In this document: positions 16,801 to 28,700 of the stretch, in pieces
Layout of the letters: each line of letters opens with the position of its first letter
Position numbering within the stretch: the stretch's first letter is position 1
From: Flavobacterium pallidum
Lineage (GTDB): Bacteria; Bacteroidota; Bacteroidia; Flavobacteriales; Flavobacteriaceae
Length of the DNA stretch: 64,000 nucleotides
Assembly: GCF_003097535.1 (NCBI RefSeq)
Contig: NZ_CP029187.1
Coordinates: 2,418,001-2,482,000, forward strand
Reading direction: 5' to 3'
The notes under the pieces: generated by a model
The model's input: only the letters and a program-made list of their open reading frames with translations
Databases searched by the model: none
Told to the model about the DNA's origin: nothing
Made by a program: the position numbers and the translations under genes

Positions 16801-17570
16801 ACCGCGAGGAGGAAATAGACGATGATATGGATTACAACCGTGTAAAGGCCCAAATCATGTACGCTGCGCCTTCGCTGAACTGGAAAGGGGAGTTGGGTGC
16901 TTTTTTCACCGCTCAGGCAACCTTTGAATCGATAGAAGTAGAACGCAGTGAAAGCAGGATTATGGGTGCCGGAATTGTGGATCCGAAAGTATTCCGCACA
17001 CAAAATTTTGCCGGGCTGAACCTGCGTTACGGCTTTGAAAATTATGACAATCCATCAAACCCGACATTGGGCATGAAGTGCTATATTGAAGCCGGAAGTG
17101 TCGTTAATATGGCCGATACGAAAAGAAACGTGCCACATCTGGAAGGCATGATCGGCTTCAGCCATAAGGTGCTTACAAGCGGAAAACTGGTCTTTGCCTC
17201 ACAACTGAAATCCAGACTGCTTTTCAGCAATGATTTCGAATTTTACCAAATGGCAACGATAGGCGGGGATTTTGATATTCGTGCCTTCCGCAGTGAGCGT
17301 TTTTCAGGGAAAAGATCGTTCTTCCAGAGTTCCGACTTAAGGCTGCAGTTTGGAAAAATCAAGAACAGCATCGTTCCGATGCGTTATGGTATGCTTGCAG
17401 GATTTGATTACGGCCGCGTTTGGTTGCCTACTGAATTCTCGGAAAAATGGCATACTGCCTATGGCGGGGGATTGTGGCTCAGCGGCGTGAATGCGGTCAC
17501 TGCGAAACTGAATTATTTCTATTCTTCTGAAGGCGGAAGGATATCATTTGGCCTGGGCTTCGGGTTTTAA
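13836..17570 (+). CDS. Lipoprotein metallophosphoesterase fused to an outer-membrane beta-barrel
   Basis: From the ATG at 13836 the 1244-residue product begins with a lipoprotein signal (TVFFLLTLLNSC). A calcineurin-like phosphoesterase follows, about residues 58-345, with all metal motifs: GDAGN, GDNIYP, GNHDW, HHP and SGHEHN. A middle region holds GDWDRHYDQWRW (near 620) and PIPRDRDQAF (near 645), resembling atypical kinase active-site motifs. The C-terminal part (about 890-1244) is a BamA/TamA-like barrel ending GLGFGF, a terminal aromatic signal for outer-membrane insertion. An ATG at 13809 is in frame but puts a long polar stretch before the signal; it would overlap the start codon of the divergent HD gene. 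Confidence 0.82.
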   Translation: MKLFCWKYGTSTQIFPFITVFFLLTLLNSCATYEAQYGKNVSKNAVLSTTEAKLEHTFFLVGDAGNADKPNAQHTLSFLKKRLDNARQQSTLLFLGDNIYPAGMPMQGKKERKLAEVKLDNQVALAQDYKGRTIFIPGNHDWYSEGLQGLKRQEKYITEKLQQKKSFLPKNGCGIDNVKISDDITLIIIDSQWYMENWDENPTINDDCDIKSREDFFNELEDQLTKNQKKTILLAVHHPLISNGTHGGQFSMAKSLFPFQSDVPLPVVGSVINFIRKTSGLDPQDLMNKKYTALVQRIKPMIQDMPNVIVVSGHEHNLQYIERENIKQIVSGAGSKSEAARAIDPNDFSFGGNGYAVLEVYEKGEAWVSFFGMKKKQEQLLHKFRVNPPVLEKEVKVYPSSFPAKYDASVYNDSLLHKSGVHNFFWGKHYRKYYGTKIPVRTALLDTLYGGLSPVTAGGGHQSMSLRLEDKSKKQYTMRGLRKNAVKFIQTMAFKKQFVEQDFKNTYAEDFLLDFYTTSHPYTPFIVGDLAESVQISHTNPKLFYVPKQNALGEFNEEFGDELYMIEERADKGFEKLKSFGKPDAIASTDDVLLNLRKDEKYKIDEKAYIRARLFDMLIGDWDRHYDQWRWGEYNEKDKVIYRPIPRDRDQAFSKYDGSLLWLIMKMPVLRHMQSFKDDIANVKWFNMEAYPLDLAFITAATKKDWEDQADYLKNNLTDKEIETAFNKLPKEVNDATIDEIKKNLKSRRGHLKEYADHYFEVLQKTVLIVGTDKKDKFVIKRIGDDQTGVSVYRIKNDKEVLISSRIYDRDDTREIWIYGLDDDDVYEVDGKENHAIKIRLFGGQNHDVYHVKNGKKIRIYDFASKENDFDTDGHTKKILSDDYDLNQYDYKRPKYNAIAGFPNVGFNPDDGVKVGISMTYTVNGFKRNPYSQKHNIKANYYFATGGYELIYKGNFPNITSDWDFQMDGRITSPNFSFNFFGYGNETKNREEEIDDDMDYNRVKAQIMYAAPSLNWKGELGAFFTAQATFESIEVERSESRIMGAGIVDPKVFRTQNFAGLNLRYGFENYDNPSNPTLGMKCYIEAGSVVNMADTKRNVPHLEGMIGFSHKVLTSGKLVFASQLKSRLLFSNDFEFYQMATIGGDFDIRAFRSERFSGKRSFFQSSDLRLQFGKIKNSIVPMRYGMLAGFDYGRVWLPTEFSEKWHTAYGGGLWLSGVNAVTAKLNYFYSSEGGRISFGLGFGF

Positions 17571-17885
17571 TTATTCGTCCAGTTCGTGCTTGATATTTTC
17601 AATTTCTTTGGAAGCCAATTGGCAGATCGTGTCTACGTCAGGTTGTGACAGGCTGGTGATGATTAGTTTTATCGATTGCCCGTCATCAGAAACGATGTGT
17701 TTGCTGGAATTGCCTTTGTTGGCGCGCAATGCAAGTAAGGCGCTGTTTCGCAGTTCTATAATAAATTCCTTTAAGCGCGGTTCGCGGTGCAGGAAGTTTT
17801 CTTCGTTTCGCTTTACAAGATTGTAAAGGGGCGTAAGTTGTGACTTTATGCCATTTGTGTCACTGGTAATTATCTCAATTTTCAT
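17571..17885 (-). CDS. Hypothetical protein, 104 aa
   Basis: MKIEIITSDTNGIKSQLTPL begins a small, charged, soluble protein with a predicted alpha/beta mix (LREFIIELRNSALLAL-like helix in the middle, then SIKLIITSLSQPDVDTICQLAS). I do not recognise the family. There is no signal peptide or transmembrane segment. Its stop codon directly abuts that of the phosphoesterase-barrel gene in convergent orientation, with no room for a terminator. The gene is likely real because codon use is even and no better frame is open here. Confidence 0.6.
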   Translation of the reverse strand: MKIEIITSDTNGIKSQLTPLYNLVKRNEENFLHREPRLKEFIIELRNSALLALRANKGNSSKHIVSDDGQSIKLIITSLSQPDVDTICQLASKEIENIKHELDE

Positions 17886-18089
17886 AGGATTCAGGTTTTT
17901 CGGCCGTACATTTTACAGCAACCTAAAATTACACACTTGAAAAATGGGAAAATTACAAGATTTTTCAGGAACGTTATGTCATTTTATAACAACTGATCAT
18001 GGCTTTGATCTGATGAAATAACTTACGATTGCTTTCAGTCTTTCATTTGCAGCCTGTTCCTGAAAATCGTAACTTGGAACAAAAACTTT

Positions 18090-18863
18090 ATGAAAATTGC
18101 AACGTATAATGTCAATGGTGTCAATGGACGACTGTCAGTATTGCTTCGCTGGCTCCAGGAATCGCAACCCGATGTGGTGTGCCTGCAGGAATTAAAAGCA
18201 CCGCAGGAAAAATTCCCGATTGAAGAGATCAATACTGCGGGATACAACGCCATCTGGCAGGGACAGAAACAGTGGAATGGTGTTGCCATCCTTGCAAAAG
18301 GGATGGAAATACAAGAGATAGGACGCGGTCTTCCCGGGGATCCTGAGGATTTGCAGAGCCGTTACGTCGAAGCCATCGTTAATGGTGTCGTCATAGTATG
18401 CTTATACCTTCCCAACGGAAATCCTGCACCAGGTCCAAAATTTGATTACAAGCTGAAATGGTTCGAAAGGCTTCACGCCCGTGCGGCGTCACTATTGGCA
18501 CACAAAGCACCGGTAATCCTTATCGGTGATTTTAATGTCATGCCTACGGAACTCGATGTTTATAAACCGGAACGCTGGGTAAATGATGCCTTATTTCGGG
18601 AAGAAGTTCGTGCTGCATTCCATAAGTTGGTATCGCAAGGCTGGACTGATGCCATACGAAAATTATACCCAGAGGAAAAAATTTATACTTTCTGGGATTA
18701 TTTCCGCGATGCCTACGGACGCAATGCCGGGCTGCGAATCGATCATTTCCTGTTGAGTCCTGAGCTTTCTGGCCAATTAAAATCAGGTGGTGTGGACCGG
18801 CACGTCCGCGGATGGGAAAAGACGAGCGATCATGCGCCGGTTTGGATCACACTTGAACCATAA
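18090..18863 (+). CDS. xth: Exodeoxyribonuclease III
   Basis: The 257-residue product starts MKIATYNVNGVNGRLSVLLR and contains LQELKAPQEKFP (catalytic Glu), LIGDFNVMPTELDVY near residue 146, and a terminal GWEKTSDHAPVWI (catalytic Asp-His). These are the endonuclease/exonuclease/phosphatase motifs of ExoIII. It acts in base excision repair as an AP endonuclease and a 3' exonuclease. Length is normal. It reads in the same direction as the histidine kinase gene 69 bp downstream, although no functional link is evident. Confidence 0.93.
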   Translation: MKIATYNVNGVNGRLSVLLRWLQESQPDVVCLQELKAPQEKFPIEEINTAGYNAIWQGQKQWNGVAILAKGMEIQEIGRGLPGDPEDLQSRYVEAIVNGVVIVCLYLPNGNPAPGPKFDYKLKWFERLHARAASLLAHKAPVILIGDFNVMPTELDVYKPERWVNDALFREEVRAAFHKLVSQGWTDAIRKLYPEEKIYTFWDYFRDAYGRNAGLRIDHFLLSPELSGQLKSGGVDRHVRGWEKTSDHAPVWITLEP

Positions 18864-18932
18864 ATATCCACTTGGTTTTCTTGTTAATTTATGTTAAAAT
18901 AAATTTCATAACTTGCAGCAAAACATATCGCT

Positions 18933-20939
18933 ATGGTCCCCCATATATTATCTTTTCGGAAAATACTTCCGGGTTTATTCGTATTGCTGGCTATCAACGT
19001 TTTTTCACAAACAAAAAAGATAGACAGCCTCAATGCTGCGCTCGTGAAATACGACGCTGATAAAATGGCGCACGGCAACAAACTTTCCCTAAAAGATTCC
19101 GTAAAGATCAGGATCTACGAAAACCTTTCAATCGAATACTACATGATATCCGATGCCAAAAACGGCATGGATTATTCGACAAAAGGAGTGAGGCTTTCTG
19201 AAAAGTTGGATTATAAAACCGGGCTGCTCAACGGAAACCTGATGCTTGGCGTTTACTACAGCATACTGCATAACTTTGATAAAAGCATGTGGCATTTTAA
19301 AAAGGCTTTGGCGGTGGCCAGACAAACCCATAACCTCGAAATGGAACAGGGCCTTTACAATAATATCGGGAGCGCTTATTCTGAACATGGAAACTATGAA
19401 GAAGGCTTGGCCTATTTCTATAAAGGGCTCGGCATTGCAAAAAAGAGGAAGGACAAAGGCGTTTCCACTTTTTACAACAATATCGGGATCATATACGGCA
19501 TCCAGGGGCGTTATAAAGAAGAAATCAGCAATTACATGCAGTCCCTGAAATACCAGGAAAAACTTAAATCGTGGTATGGGATTGGATTGACGGCGCAGAA
19601 TATAGCGGAATCCTATTATAAACGAAATTTGATGGATGAAGCCGAAAAATGGTACACACGCGGCGTAACATATGCACAAAAAGGGGGTAATAAAATTTCA
19701 GAAGCCAACAACCATGAAGGGCTTGGAAAAGTGTCATTATTCAGGAAGGATTTTTCGGGAGCCGTTACCCAGCTCGAAATGTCATTGTCCATGCGTAAAA
19801 TTACGGGAGATTCTGCCGGAATTTCTTCATCGTTGGTAAATCTGGGCGGTGTGTACCTCAAAAAAGGCAATTTTCAAAAGGCACTTTCAAACCTTAATGA
19901 GGGGCTATCCATTGCCAGGAAGGTGGGTAATCTCGATGCACAAAAGCTGGGATATTCATACCTCGCGGAAACCTATGGCGCCATGGGCAAGTACAAGCAG
20001 GCTTATGAAAGCCATGTGCAATTTAAAACGTTGAGCGATTCGATATTCAATGCTGAAAGAGATAAAAAGCTGACGGAACTCCGCCTCACAAACGAATTTA
20101 ATACCAAGCAGAAAGAACAAAAAGCTTTGCAGCAAAAGAAAGATGCCGCTACGGCACTCAAAGCCAGGCAGCAGCGCAGTGCGATATATGCGGTTTTAAT
20201 TGCGCTGATCATCGTGACGTTCTTTGCCTTCTGGATCAATTACAACCTGCAGCGCAATAAAAAACAGAAGAGGATTATCGAGGAGCAAAATGAAAAGATC
20301 GGGCATTCGCTTGACGAAAAGGAAACGCTATTGCGGGAAATCCACCATCGGGTGAAAAACAACCTGCAGATTATCTCAAGTTTATTAAATATTCAATCTG
20401 AAAATATCAAGGATGAAACCTTACTCTCTTCCATCCAGGAAGGACAGAGCAGGGTACAGGCGATGAGTCTGATCCACCAGAATTTATACCAATCAGAACA
20501 CCTCAATACTGTAGATATTGAAAATTACCTGCGGGAATTGGTAGTATACCTTTCGCAGATGTTCCGTGCTGACTCAAAAAATATTGAAACGAAAATTAAT
20601 ACTGACGGCATCCAGTTTGATATCGATACTGCGATTCCACTAGGCCTTATTGTAAACGAATTGGTTTCGAATGCATACAAGTATGCATTTGAAAACAGGG
20701 AGAATGGTAAGATCAGCATACGGATTCATGCTAGTGGCGATGCTTATGAATTGCATATCGAGAATGACGGGAAACCTTTGCCAGCCGATTTCGATATGAA
20801 GACAACAAAGTCATTGGGTTTGAGGCTCGTATCGATTTTAAGCAGGCAATTGCGCGGAAAATTATCTTTTCATTCTGATGAACGAAATACTTCTTTTGTG
20901 GTGTCGTTTAAGGATTTGAAATCATTGGCAACTGACTAG
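18933..20939 (+). CDS. TPR-containing sensor histidine kinase (HisKA_2 type)
   Basis: The 668-residue product has a signal segment ([16 protein letters not shown]), a periplasmic set of tetratricopeptide repeats (about residues 80-370, e.g. [26 protein letters not shown] split by conserved A/G/Y positions), a transmembrane helix near residues 417-437, a short coiled coil, a HisKA_2 dimerisation domain with [18 protein letters not shown] (phospho-His near residue 471) and a HATPase domain with [15 protein letters not shown]. It should sense a signal outside the membrane and phosphorylate a response regulator, but none is adjacent, so it is an orphan kinase. Confidence 0.9.
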   Translation: MVPHILSFRKILPGLFVLLAINVFSQTKKIDSLNAALVKYDADKMAHGNKLSLKDSVKIRIYENLSIEYYMISDAKNGMDYSTKGVRLSEKLDYKTGLLNGNLMLGVYYSILHNFDKSMWHFKKALAVARQTHNLEMEQGLYNNIGSAYSEHGNYEEGLAYFYKGLGIAKKRKDKGVSTFYNNIGIIYGIQGRYKEEISNYMQSLKYQEKLKSWYGIGLTAQNIAESYYKRNLMDEAEKWYTRGVTYAQKGGNKISEANNHEGLGKVSLFRKDFSGAVTQLEMSLSMRKITGDSAGISSSLVNLGGVYLKKGNFQKALSNLNEGLSIARKVGNLDAQKLGYSYLAETYGAMGKYKQAYESHVQFKTLSDSIFNAERDKKLTELRLTNEFNTKQKEQKALQQKKDAATALKARQQRSAIYAVLIALIIVTFFAFWINYNLQRNKKQKRIIEEQNEKIGHSLDEKETLLREIHHRVKNNLQIISSLLNIQSENIKDETLLSSIQEGQSRVQAMSLIHQNLYQSEHLNTVDIENYLRELVVYLSQMFRADSKNIETKINTDGIQFDIDTAIPLGLIVNELVSNAYKYAFENRENGKISIRIHASGDAYELHIENDGKPLPADFDMKTTKSLGLRLVSILSRQLRGKLSFHSDERNTSFVVSFKDLKSLATD

Positions 20940-20959
20940 AATTAAGATATCCGGTTATC

Positions 20960-22501
20960 CTATTGTTTCACGAACTTCAGCCCTTTTCCGTTAGCATTCA
21001 CCAGGTAAGTGCCTTGTGCCAGCGAACTTACATCCACGGTCTGTCCTGCATCCACACTGAAATCTACCACCTTTTGCCCAATCATATTCCATATGGTCCC
21101 GCTGACCGCTGTATTTGCAGTAAACCGGATGTCATTTTTCGCCGGATTCGGGTATAATGCCATTTTGATGTCCTCATTTTCCGGCACACCCAATGGCGCA
21201 CTGCTGATTCTGGTAAGGAAAGGATAACTCTGGAAATCGTCGGCGTCGTGCGTAAAATCGCCAAAATCGGCATCACCATATGCCATACCGCTAAGGTAAA
21301 TAGCGCCGTCGGCGGCAATCCTGACACTATCGGTGCGGTCATAGGAATCGCCGCCCGCCATGACCGCCATTTGTGCATTACCATTGGAATCATATTTTAC
21401 AAGGACCGCGTCATCATTGTAGTCGCCATTGTCCGTTATGATGCCATTTCCCCAGTTTACCACGCCTTTCGTACCGCCAGCAAAATAAATATTCCCTTCG
21501 TTGTCGAGCTCAAGGAAATTCTTTACGCCAGTAGTCACACTGCCGATGCCGCTTACTTCCCTGACCCATTGGTATTCCCCGGCACTGTTCAGTTTTGCAA
21601 GGAAGAAATCGCTAAATCCCCCTTCAGTCGGTCCTTCTGTATTAATCGGCCCGAAATCATAGCTTCCGAAAAGATAGGAACTGAAATAAACAGCATCCGG
21701 CGTTTTTGCTTTTATCTGAGGGAAAGGGCAGGTCACGTCTTCCACATATTTGATCCATTGGAATTGTCCCGCGGCATTATATTTTACGGCATAAGTATTG
21801 TAACCGAATGGCGCTCCGGCTGCAACACCGCCGAATGTAGCAATGCTTTCGGCACAGGCACCCGCGCCATAAATATTCCCCTGGTTGTCTACGCTGATCG
21901 ATGTCACCATCTTGGCATATTCCTGCGTGATGGTCAATTGCGTTGCTCCGGAAGCGTCGAGTTTCATGATATATGAATAATTGTAATCATCATACCCGAT
22001 GTAAATATTGTTGCCGGAATCTGTAACGATGGTGCGGAAATCATTGACGAAACTGTCCTGGATTTCAATCGGCCTGTACCAGAGCATGTTTCCGTCGGGA
22101 TCAAATTTCACCATCAAGTACTGCACGTCATCCAGACCCGTTAAAAACGCTATATTGTCAAAAACGATCGAATGCCTGTAGCCAAGCGCCATGATCAGGT
22201 TCCCGTCATTATCGGTAGCCATTTCATACACCGTCACTTCGCCGGACAGTATTTTGGAATACAGCAGGTTTCCTCCGGTATCATATTTGTTGCAAAAGAC
22301 GTTTCCCATAACGTCGTTGTATGGCACAGGGTTTTCCTTATAACCAGCCATATAAACATGGCCCGAATTATCAGTTGCCAAAGGATAGCTGATGCCGTCG
22401 GGATTCATGCCGAAAGTGATTTCGGGCGTTTGCAGCCACTCGAAGTTTTGTGATTGTGCTGCAGTGATGCAAAGCAGCAACAGGAAGGTAATTTTTTTCA
22501 T
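20960..22501 (-). CDS. T9SS-exported beta-propeller-like protein
   Basis: The 513-residue product has a signal peptide (MKKITFLLLLCITAAQSQ), then repeating blades of the SBBP type with phrases such as DNSGHVYMAGY, DNDGNLIMALG, DSGNNIYIGY and DNEGNIYFAGG. The last 75 residues form a type A T9SS sorting domain (MALYPNPAKNDIRF, then GQTVDVSSLAQGTYLV and a basic KGLKFVKQ end). It is expected to be exported through the type IX system and anchored at or released from the cell surface. Ligand or activity unknown. It converges on the histidine kinase gene and is divergent from the giant T9SS gene. Confidence 0.88.
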   Translation of the reverse strand: MKKITFLLLLCITAAQSQNFEWLQTPEITFGMNPDGISYPLATDNSGHVYMAGYKENPVPYNDVMGNVFCNKYDTGGNLLYSKILSGEVTVYEMATDNDGNLIMALGYRHSIVFDNIAFLTGLDDVQYLMVKFDPDGNMLWYRPIEIQDSFVNDFRTIVTDSGNNIYIGYDDYNYSYIMKLDASGATQLTITQEYAKMVTSISVDNQGNIYGAGACAESIATFGGVAAGAPFGYNTYAVKYNAAGQFQWIKYVEDVTCPFPQIKAKTPDAVYFSSYLFGSYDFGPINTEGPTEGGFSDFFLAKLNSAGEYQWVREVSGIGSVTTGVKNFLELDNEGNIYFAGGTKGVVNWGNGIITDNGDYNDDAVLVKYDSNGNAQMAVMAGGDSYDRTDSVRIAADGAIYLSGMAYGDADFGDFTHDADDFQSYPFLTRISSAPLGVPENEDIKMALYPNPAKNDIRFTANTAVSGTIWNMIGQKVVDFSVDAGQTVDVSSLAQGTYLVNANGKGLKFVKQ

Positions 22502-22718
22502 AAGCTTTGGTTTTGTTTCCGACGTAACGTCGTTGGTAAGATGGATGATGGCGTGACGGGTTGCGTAATATTCGGGTAGATTTTAACTTTTTTTTTAAAA
22601 ATGAATTTCAAATGTCACAGCCCAGCGCCATTTCATCCCGCGTACGCCGCCGTTCAGAACATTTTTTTTTTCATGTAAAACAGATTGACATCCTTTACAT
22701 TAAAATAAATCTTTGGTC

Positions 22719-25700
22719 ATGAGAAAAATCTACTATTCAATCCTCCTCGTTTTTGCTGTGGTGCTGCAGATTTCGGCACAGGGAACCGGCAAAGCACTCG
22801 ATTTTGACGGTAATGATGATTATGTTACTGTTGGTGCAGGCACGCCGGTTGCAGGATCCTGGACCATATCGGCCTGGGTACAGCCAAAAGATGCTACAAA
22901 AAACATGCATATCTTCGATTCCAGGTCACCCAGTGAATACGGGTTTGATATGCAGATCCTGAACGGGAATACCATTCATTGCGACATCGGCAATGGTACG
23001 TCATGGAAAACCACTACGGCTAACGCGACTTATAACTATACGCCAGGCGTATGGTTTCATGTGGCACTTTCAGTGGATTATTATGGCTATTACATTTATG
23101 TGAATGGAAAAATCATCGCCAGCGGCCCATTGGATTATGTTGAAGATAATATTTTAATTGACAATAACCATCAGTTGCAGATCGGAAGAAATCCAAACTT
23201 CAATACGTATTTCCGTGGTGCGATAGATGAAGTAAGGGTGAATATTACTTCAGGCCATCCCACCGAAGCGCAGATGACTGCTGAAATGAACAGCCCGGTA
23301 TACACGATTCCGAGCGGTATTATTTCATACAGTTTTACCAACGCAGCTACAACTGCTAACGGAAACAACCCGGGACAAACCACTGTGGTGAACAGCGTAA
23401 ATGGAACACGCTATGGTACGATGCAGAATTTTTACCTGCAAAGCGCCATCGGGAACTGGACTACGGACAGGGATTATTATTCAGTATTAGTGAACGGGAC
23501 TACGTATTACCAAAGCCTTGCCGCAGCATTTAGCGCGATTAACAACGGCGTGCATACCGGAGCGATTTCGGTAAAGATAATCCGTGATTCGGTAGAACCG
23601 CAAACACCTATCCTGGATGCCAGCGGAACCGGTGCAGCATCATATTCCTCCATCAACATATCGCCGGTCGGTGGTGTGGAACGCACGATTACGGTGAGTG
23701 GAAATGAAGGCATTTTTATCCGAAATGCGCAAAATGTAACCATCGACGGCCTCAATACCGATGGCAATGCGCTTACGATAAGAAACATCACGCCAGGATT
23801 CCAGACCATCACTACATTTGGTTCCACTGGGAATAACGTCATTACGCGGTGTAAATTGCTGGGATCGGGTGCGAGTGGCGTTGTGAGTTATACGACACAC
23901 ACCGTGGGCAACAGCCAGGGCAATACGCTTTCTTACTGTACGATCGGGCCATATGACAGCAGCCTGCCGCAATACGGTGTGTATTTATACGGAGATCCGA
24001 ATCCGATTTCTTACTCTAATATTTCGAATAACACGATTTACGATTACACCTTAAGCGGTGTATATGCAAGAAGCAAAGTGATTAATATTACGGTTGCAAA
24101 TAACAAATTGTTCCAGACGGTGTCAAGGGCGATTACCTCAGACCATTCGGCGATACACCTGGGCAACAGTTATGGTGCCAATACAGAATCCGTGATCAGC
24201 GGAAATACGATAGGTTATGCGAACAGCAATGGAACCGGCACATATACATTGACAGGTTCGGGTAAATTCACTGCCATCGACTGTAGTTTCGGGGATTCAG
24301 GTATGGGAACCCTTGAGGGCGGAATGACCAGGATTGAGAACAACACGATCGCCGGCATTGCGATGTCAGGCACATCAGCCGCAAATGCATTTAATGCGAT
24401 CCATATGCACCATGGGCAATGCAATATCACTGGCAACACTATCGGAAGCTTAAGTGCTAACGGCAATATTAACTACAATTCCACAACTACAGCTGAAGTT
24501 AATATATACGGTATTTACAAATCGGGTATCGGAACATTTGTCATCAATTCGAACAATATTGGCGGTATTACAATGGCTTCCTCCGGTATCGTCAAAATGA
24601 AAGCAATTGGTATGACCGGGCTTCCACAAGTGGATGGAGCAATACATACGTGCAACAATAACATCATCGGAGGGACGGTTGCAAATTCCATATTGAATAA
24701 CGCGACAGCATCCGGTTCGGATTGCGTTGGGGTTTACGCAGAACGCGAATCTACGATCAGCGGCAACACGATCCGCAATCTTACAGGCTACTCACCGGAT
24801 ATTAATGGGAAAGTCAACGGGGTCTATAGCTTTATGACTTTTTCAACAAACTATTCCCCATTTTTTTACATCAATACCAATACGATTTATAATATTTCAA
24901 ATCTTAATGCTTCCACTACAGGTTATGTTGTGGGCATTGAAAATTATGGATATGGAAGTGTGCCGACTACCGAAATAAACCGAAACCAGATTTATTCGAT
25001 CATTGGTAATTCACCTACGGGTTTTATCAGCGGGATTAAAATCTTAGGCAAGGGTAATTTTGATTTTAAGAACAATATGATCGCTTTGGGCAGCGGAATC
25101 AGCGTGGGTGCCACTATTGAAGGCATCTGTTCCCCTGGGCTGAATTCACCAAACTCGGATATCACAGCGTTTAATAACAGCATTTACATCGGCGGCACGC
25201 AGACTTCGGGCGCAGGAAATTCAAAAGCTTATTCTGTGAGTAACGCAAGAGCCAGGATTTACTATAACAATATATTCGCGAATTTCAGGAGCAATTCAGG
25301 CGGTACTGGTACCCATTGTAGTATGGATACCTATACGCAGGTGAATTATCTTGCTATGAATAACAACTTATATTTCGGTAACGGTAATGGGTATGTGATG
25401 GCGTATGTAAACGGACTTTCCTATCCAAGTACCAATATGAGCGGGTACAGGAATGCCTTAGGTGCACCACAGGAAACAAGTACGATCTTCTCAAATCCAC
25501 AGTTTATCGATGCGACGGCAGCAACGCCAAACCTGCATATCAGCCCGACCATTCCGACACGTATTGAAAGTACCGGTGGAGACAACACCGGTTATCCGGC
25601 TGATGATTTTGATGGAGAGACCCGTTCGTCGCTTACGCCAATCGATATTGGTGCCGATGCAGGAAACTTTACTGTTTTTGCTGCCCCGTCGATTACGTCA

Positions 25701-28700
25701 TTAAGCAGTGCTTCAGGCTGCGTCGGGACATCATTAACAATCAACGGCAATAATTTCTACCAGGTGACGGCTGTGAGGATTGGTAGCACGAACTGTACAA
25801 TTACGGCAAATACTTCAAATAGTGTCACGGTTACGATTCCTGCCGTGGCATCAGGAACTTCAGGAGTGGTTACGATAGATGCGTTTACAGGTTCCGTTAC
25901 AGGCGGCAGTACTTTTACGATTTACAGCGCACCGGTAATAACCCAGCAACCCCAGGATCCGCCAACGATCTGCAGCACGGCAGGCACGGCGCTCATCAGT
26001 GTTTCGGCAACCGGTGCAACAACATACCAATGGAGGCGAAACGGGATTAATTTGACCAATACGCCACCATTCAGCAATGTAACAACGGCTACGCTTACGA
26101 TTACAGATCCAACTACTGCGCAAAATGGTTCCGGTTTTGATGTGTTGATTAATAATCCCGGAAATTGCGGGACTGTATTGTCAACAATGGCGACCCTTAC
26201 GGTAGTGCCAAGGCCTACGATTGGAATTTCCGGTCTGACAACAGTGTGTAATGGAGGCTCTACAACGCTTACGGCAACTGGTGCGACTTCATATAGCTGG
26301 AGTCCATCCACCGGATTGAACACAAGTACAGGAAGTACGGTTATTGCAACACCATCTGCGACCACTACCTATACGGTAACGGGCATTAACAGCAGCAACT
26401 GTTCTAATTCACAGACGGTCACTGTCACGGTAAATTCACTCCCAACTGCCGATATCACTCCGTCGGCGGCAACGATTTGTGTGGGCAGCGGTGTAACTTT
26501 GACCGCTTCAGGAGGAACGTCATACAGCTGGAGTCCGTCTACAGGACTGAATACCACCAATGGGGCTGTGGTAACCGCTACACCCTCGTCAACAATTACT
26601 TATACAGTATCGGTAACTAATGCCAACGGCTGTATCAGTACGAAGACAGTTACGGTAACCGTAAATACCACCCTGCCAACTGTTGATGTTACCCCTTCAG
26701 CACCGACAATCTGCACAGGTAACAGCACCACGTTAACCGCAACAGGTGCTACAACATACAGCTGGGCTCCGGCTACCGGACTGAGTGCAACAACCGGCGC
26801 TACAGTAATTGCAAGTCCGGCATCTACAACCACTTACACGATTACCGGAACAACAAATGGATGCAGCAGTACAAAACAGGTTACTGTAAGCGTAAATGTA
26901 AAGCCCAGTGTGAATATAACTCCTGCCTCAGTGACAATCTGCTCCGGTTCAGGAACTACATTAACGGCGACAGGTGCTTCAACATATGCGTGGAGCCCGT
27001 CAACTGGCTTGAGCGCTACAACAGGCGCTACTGTCACTGCCACTCCGACGACGACAACTACCTACACTGTAACAGGAACGGGTTCTAACGGTTGTACCAA
27101 TACGCAGACCGTGGTGGTTACGGTAAATACTACCCCTTCCGTAAATGTAACGCCCGCATCACCCTCTGTTTGTACCGGGGGAAGCGTTGCATTGAATGCT
27201 ACTGGTGCCAATTCCTATACCTGGAGCCCTGCTACTGGATTAAACACTACAACCGGCGCCTCAGTCACAGCCAATCCAACAGTAACCACAACTTATACCA
27301 TTACAGGAACTACAAATGGCTGCAGCAGCACCAGGCAGGTTACGGTCACAGTAGGGTCACAAAATATAGATGTCATTGCTGCTTCACCAAATATTTGTCC
27401 GGGGAGCGGAACAACGCTGACTGCTTCAGGAGCAACCACATATACCTGGTCGCCTGCTACCGGATTGAGTGCTACCACCGGTGCTTCGGTAACAGCCACC
27501 CCAACCGTTACAACTACCTATACCGTAGTGGGGACAACGGGAAGTTGTACTGGTTCGAACACTATTACCGTTACTGTTAAGGCGTTGCCAACAATATCAG
27601 TGACGCCATCATCGGCTACGATTTGTGTGGGTAGCAGTACTTCTTTGACCGCCAATGGTGCAGATACTTACACCTGGACACCATCTTCGGGATTGAACGC
27701 CACCACAGGCGCAACGGTCACTGCAAGTCCGGCAACCACTACGACCTATACGGTTACAGGAACAGGTACTAACGGATGTACTGCGTCTCAAACGGTTACG
27801 ATTACAGTAACGCCCCATACACTTACAACAATTTCCCCGGCTGCGGTTACAAAATGCCAGGCAGATCCTGCCGTTCCTATTGCTGTTACAGATGTTGAAG
27901 CAAACGTAACTACATTATCTGAAAATTTTGACCTTGGCGTAGGAACCTGGACGGTATCAAATGCAGGCTCATCCCCGGCGACAGGAAACTGGAAATCAGT
28001 CAACTCTTCTTTCGGCACTGTGAAACTGATGCAGGCGCAGGGCGTTATCAGTTCGAATGCGGTAGATACGAAATTAACTTCGCCCTCGTTCAGTACAATG
28101 GGTTATGAAGGTGCCTCTTTATCGTTTAAGCAATATTATGCCAATTCCATCAGGATTGCGGCTACCGTACAAATTTCTGTTGATGGCGGGACCAACTGGC
28201 AGCAATTGGCGGATTATACATTCAGTACTTATACAAGCCTTACAACAATGACACTTGACCTTGGAAATTACCTGAATTATCCAAATGTAAAAATCAGGTT
28301 TTTCTACAGTGCTCAGGGGGCAACAAATGGCTGGTATATCGATGATGTGAAAATTACCACCGTTCAGCCGACGACCACCTGGACACCAGTAACAGGATTA
28401 TTCTCCAATGCGGCAGGAACAATTCCCTATGCCGGTGAAAACAGGCTTAAAGTGTATGCGAAACCTTCAAATACGACAACTTATTCGGCTACAACGATTC
28501 CTGCCAGCGGCTGTCCCAACGAAGTAAGGAATGCTACTGTCACTGTGAATCCAATGCCTGTGATTGGAGTTTCTCCGGCTGCTACCATCTGCGAGGGTTC
28601 CTCAACAATACTGATTGCGAATGGCGCCAGCGGTTATACCTGGAGTCCCTCAACAGGATTAAACACGACAACAGGCGGCACCGTAATTGCCAATCCATCG

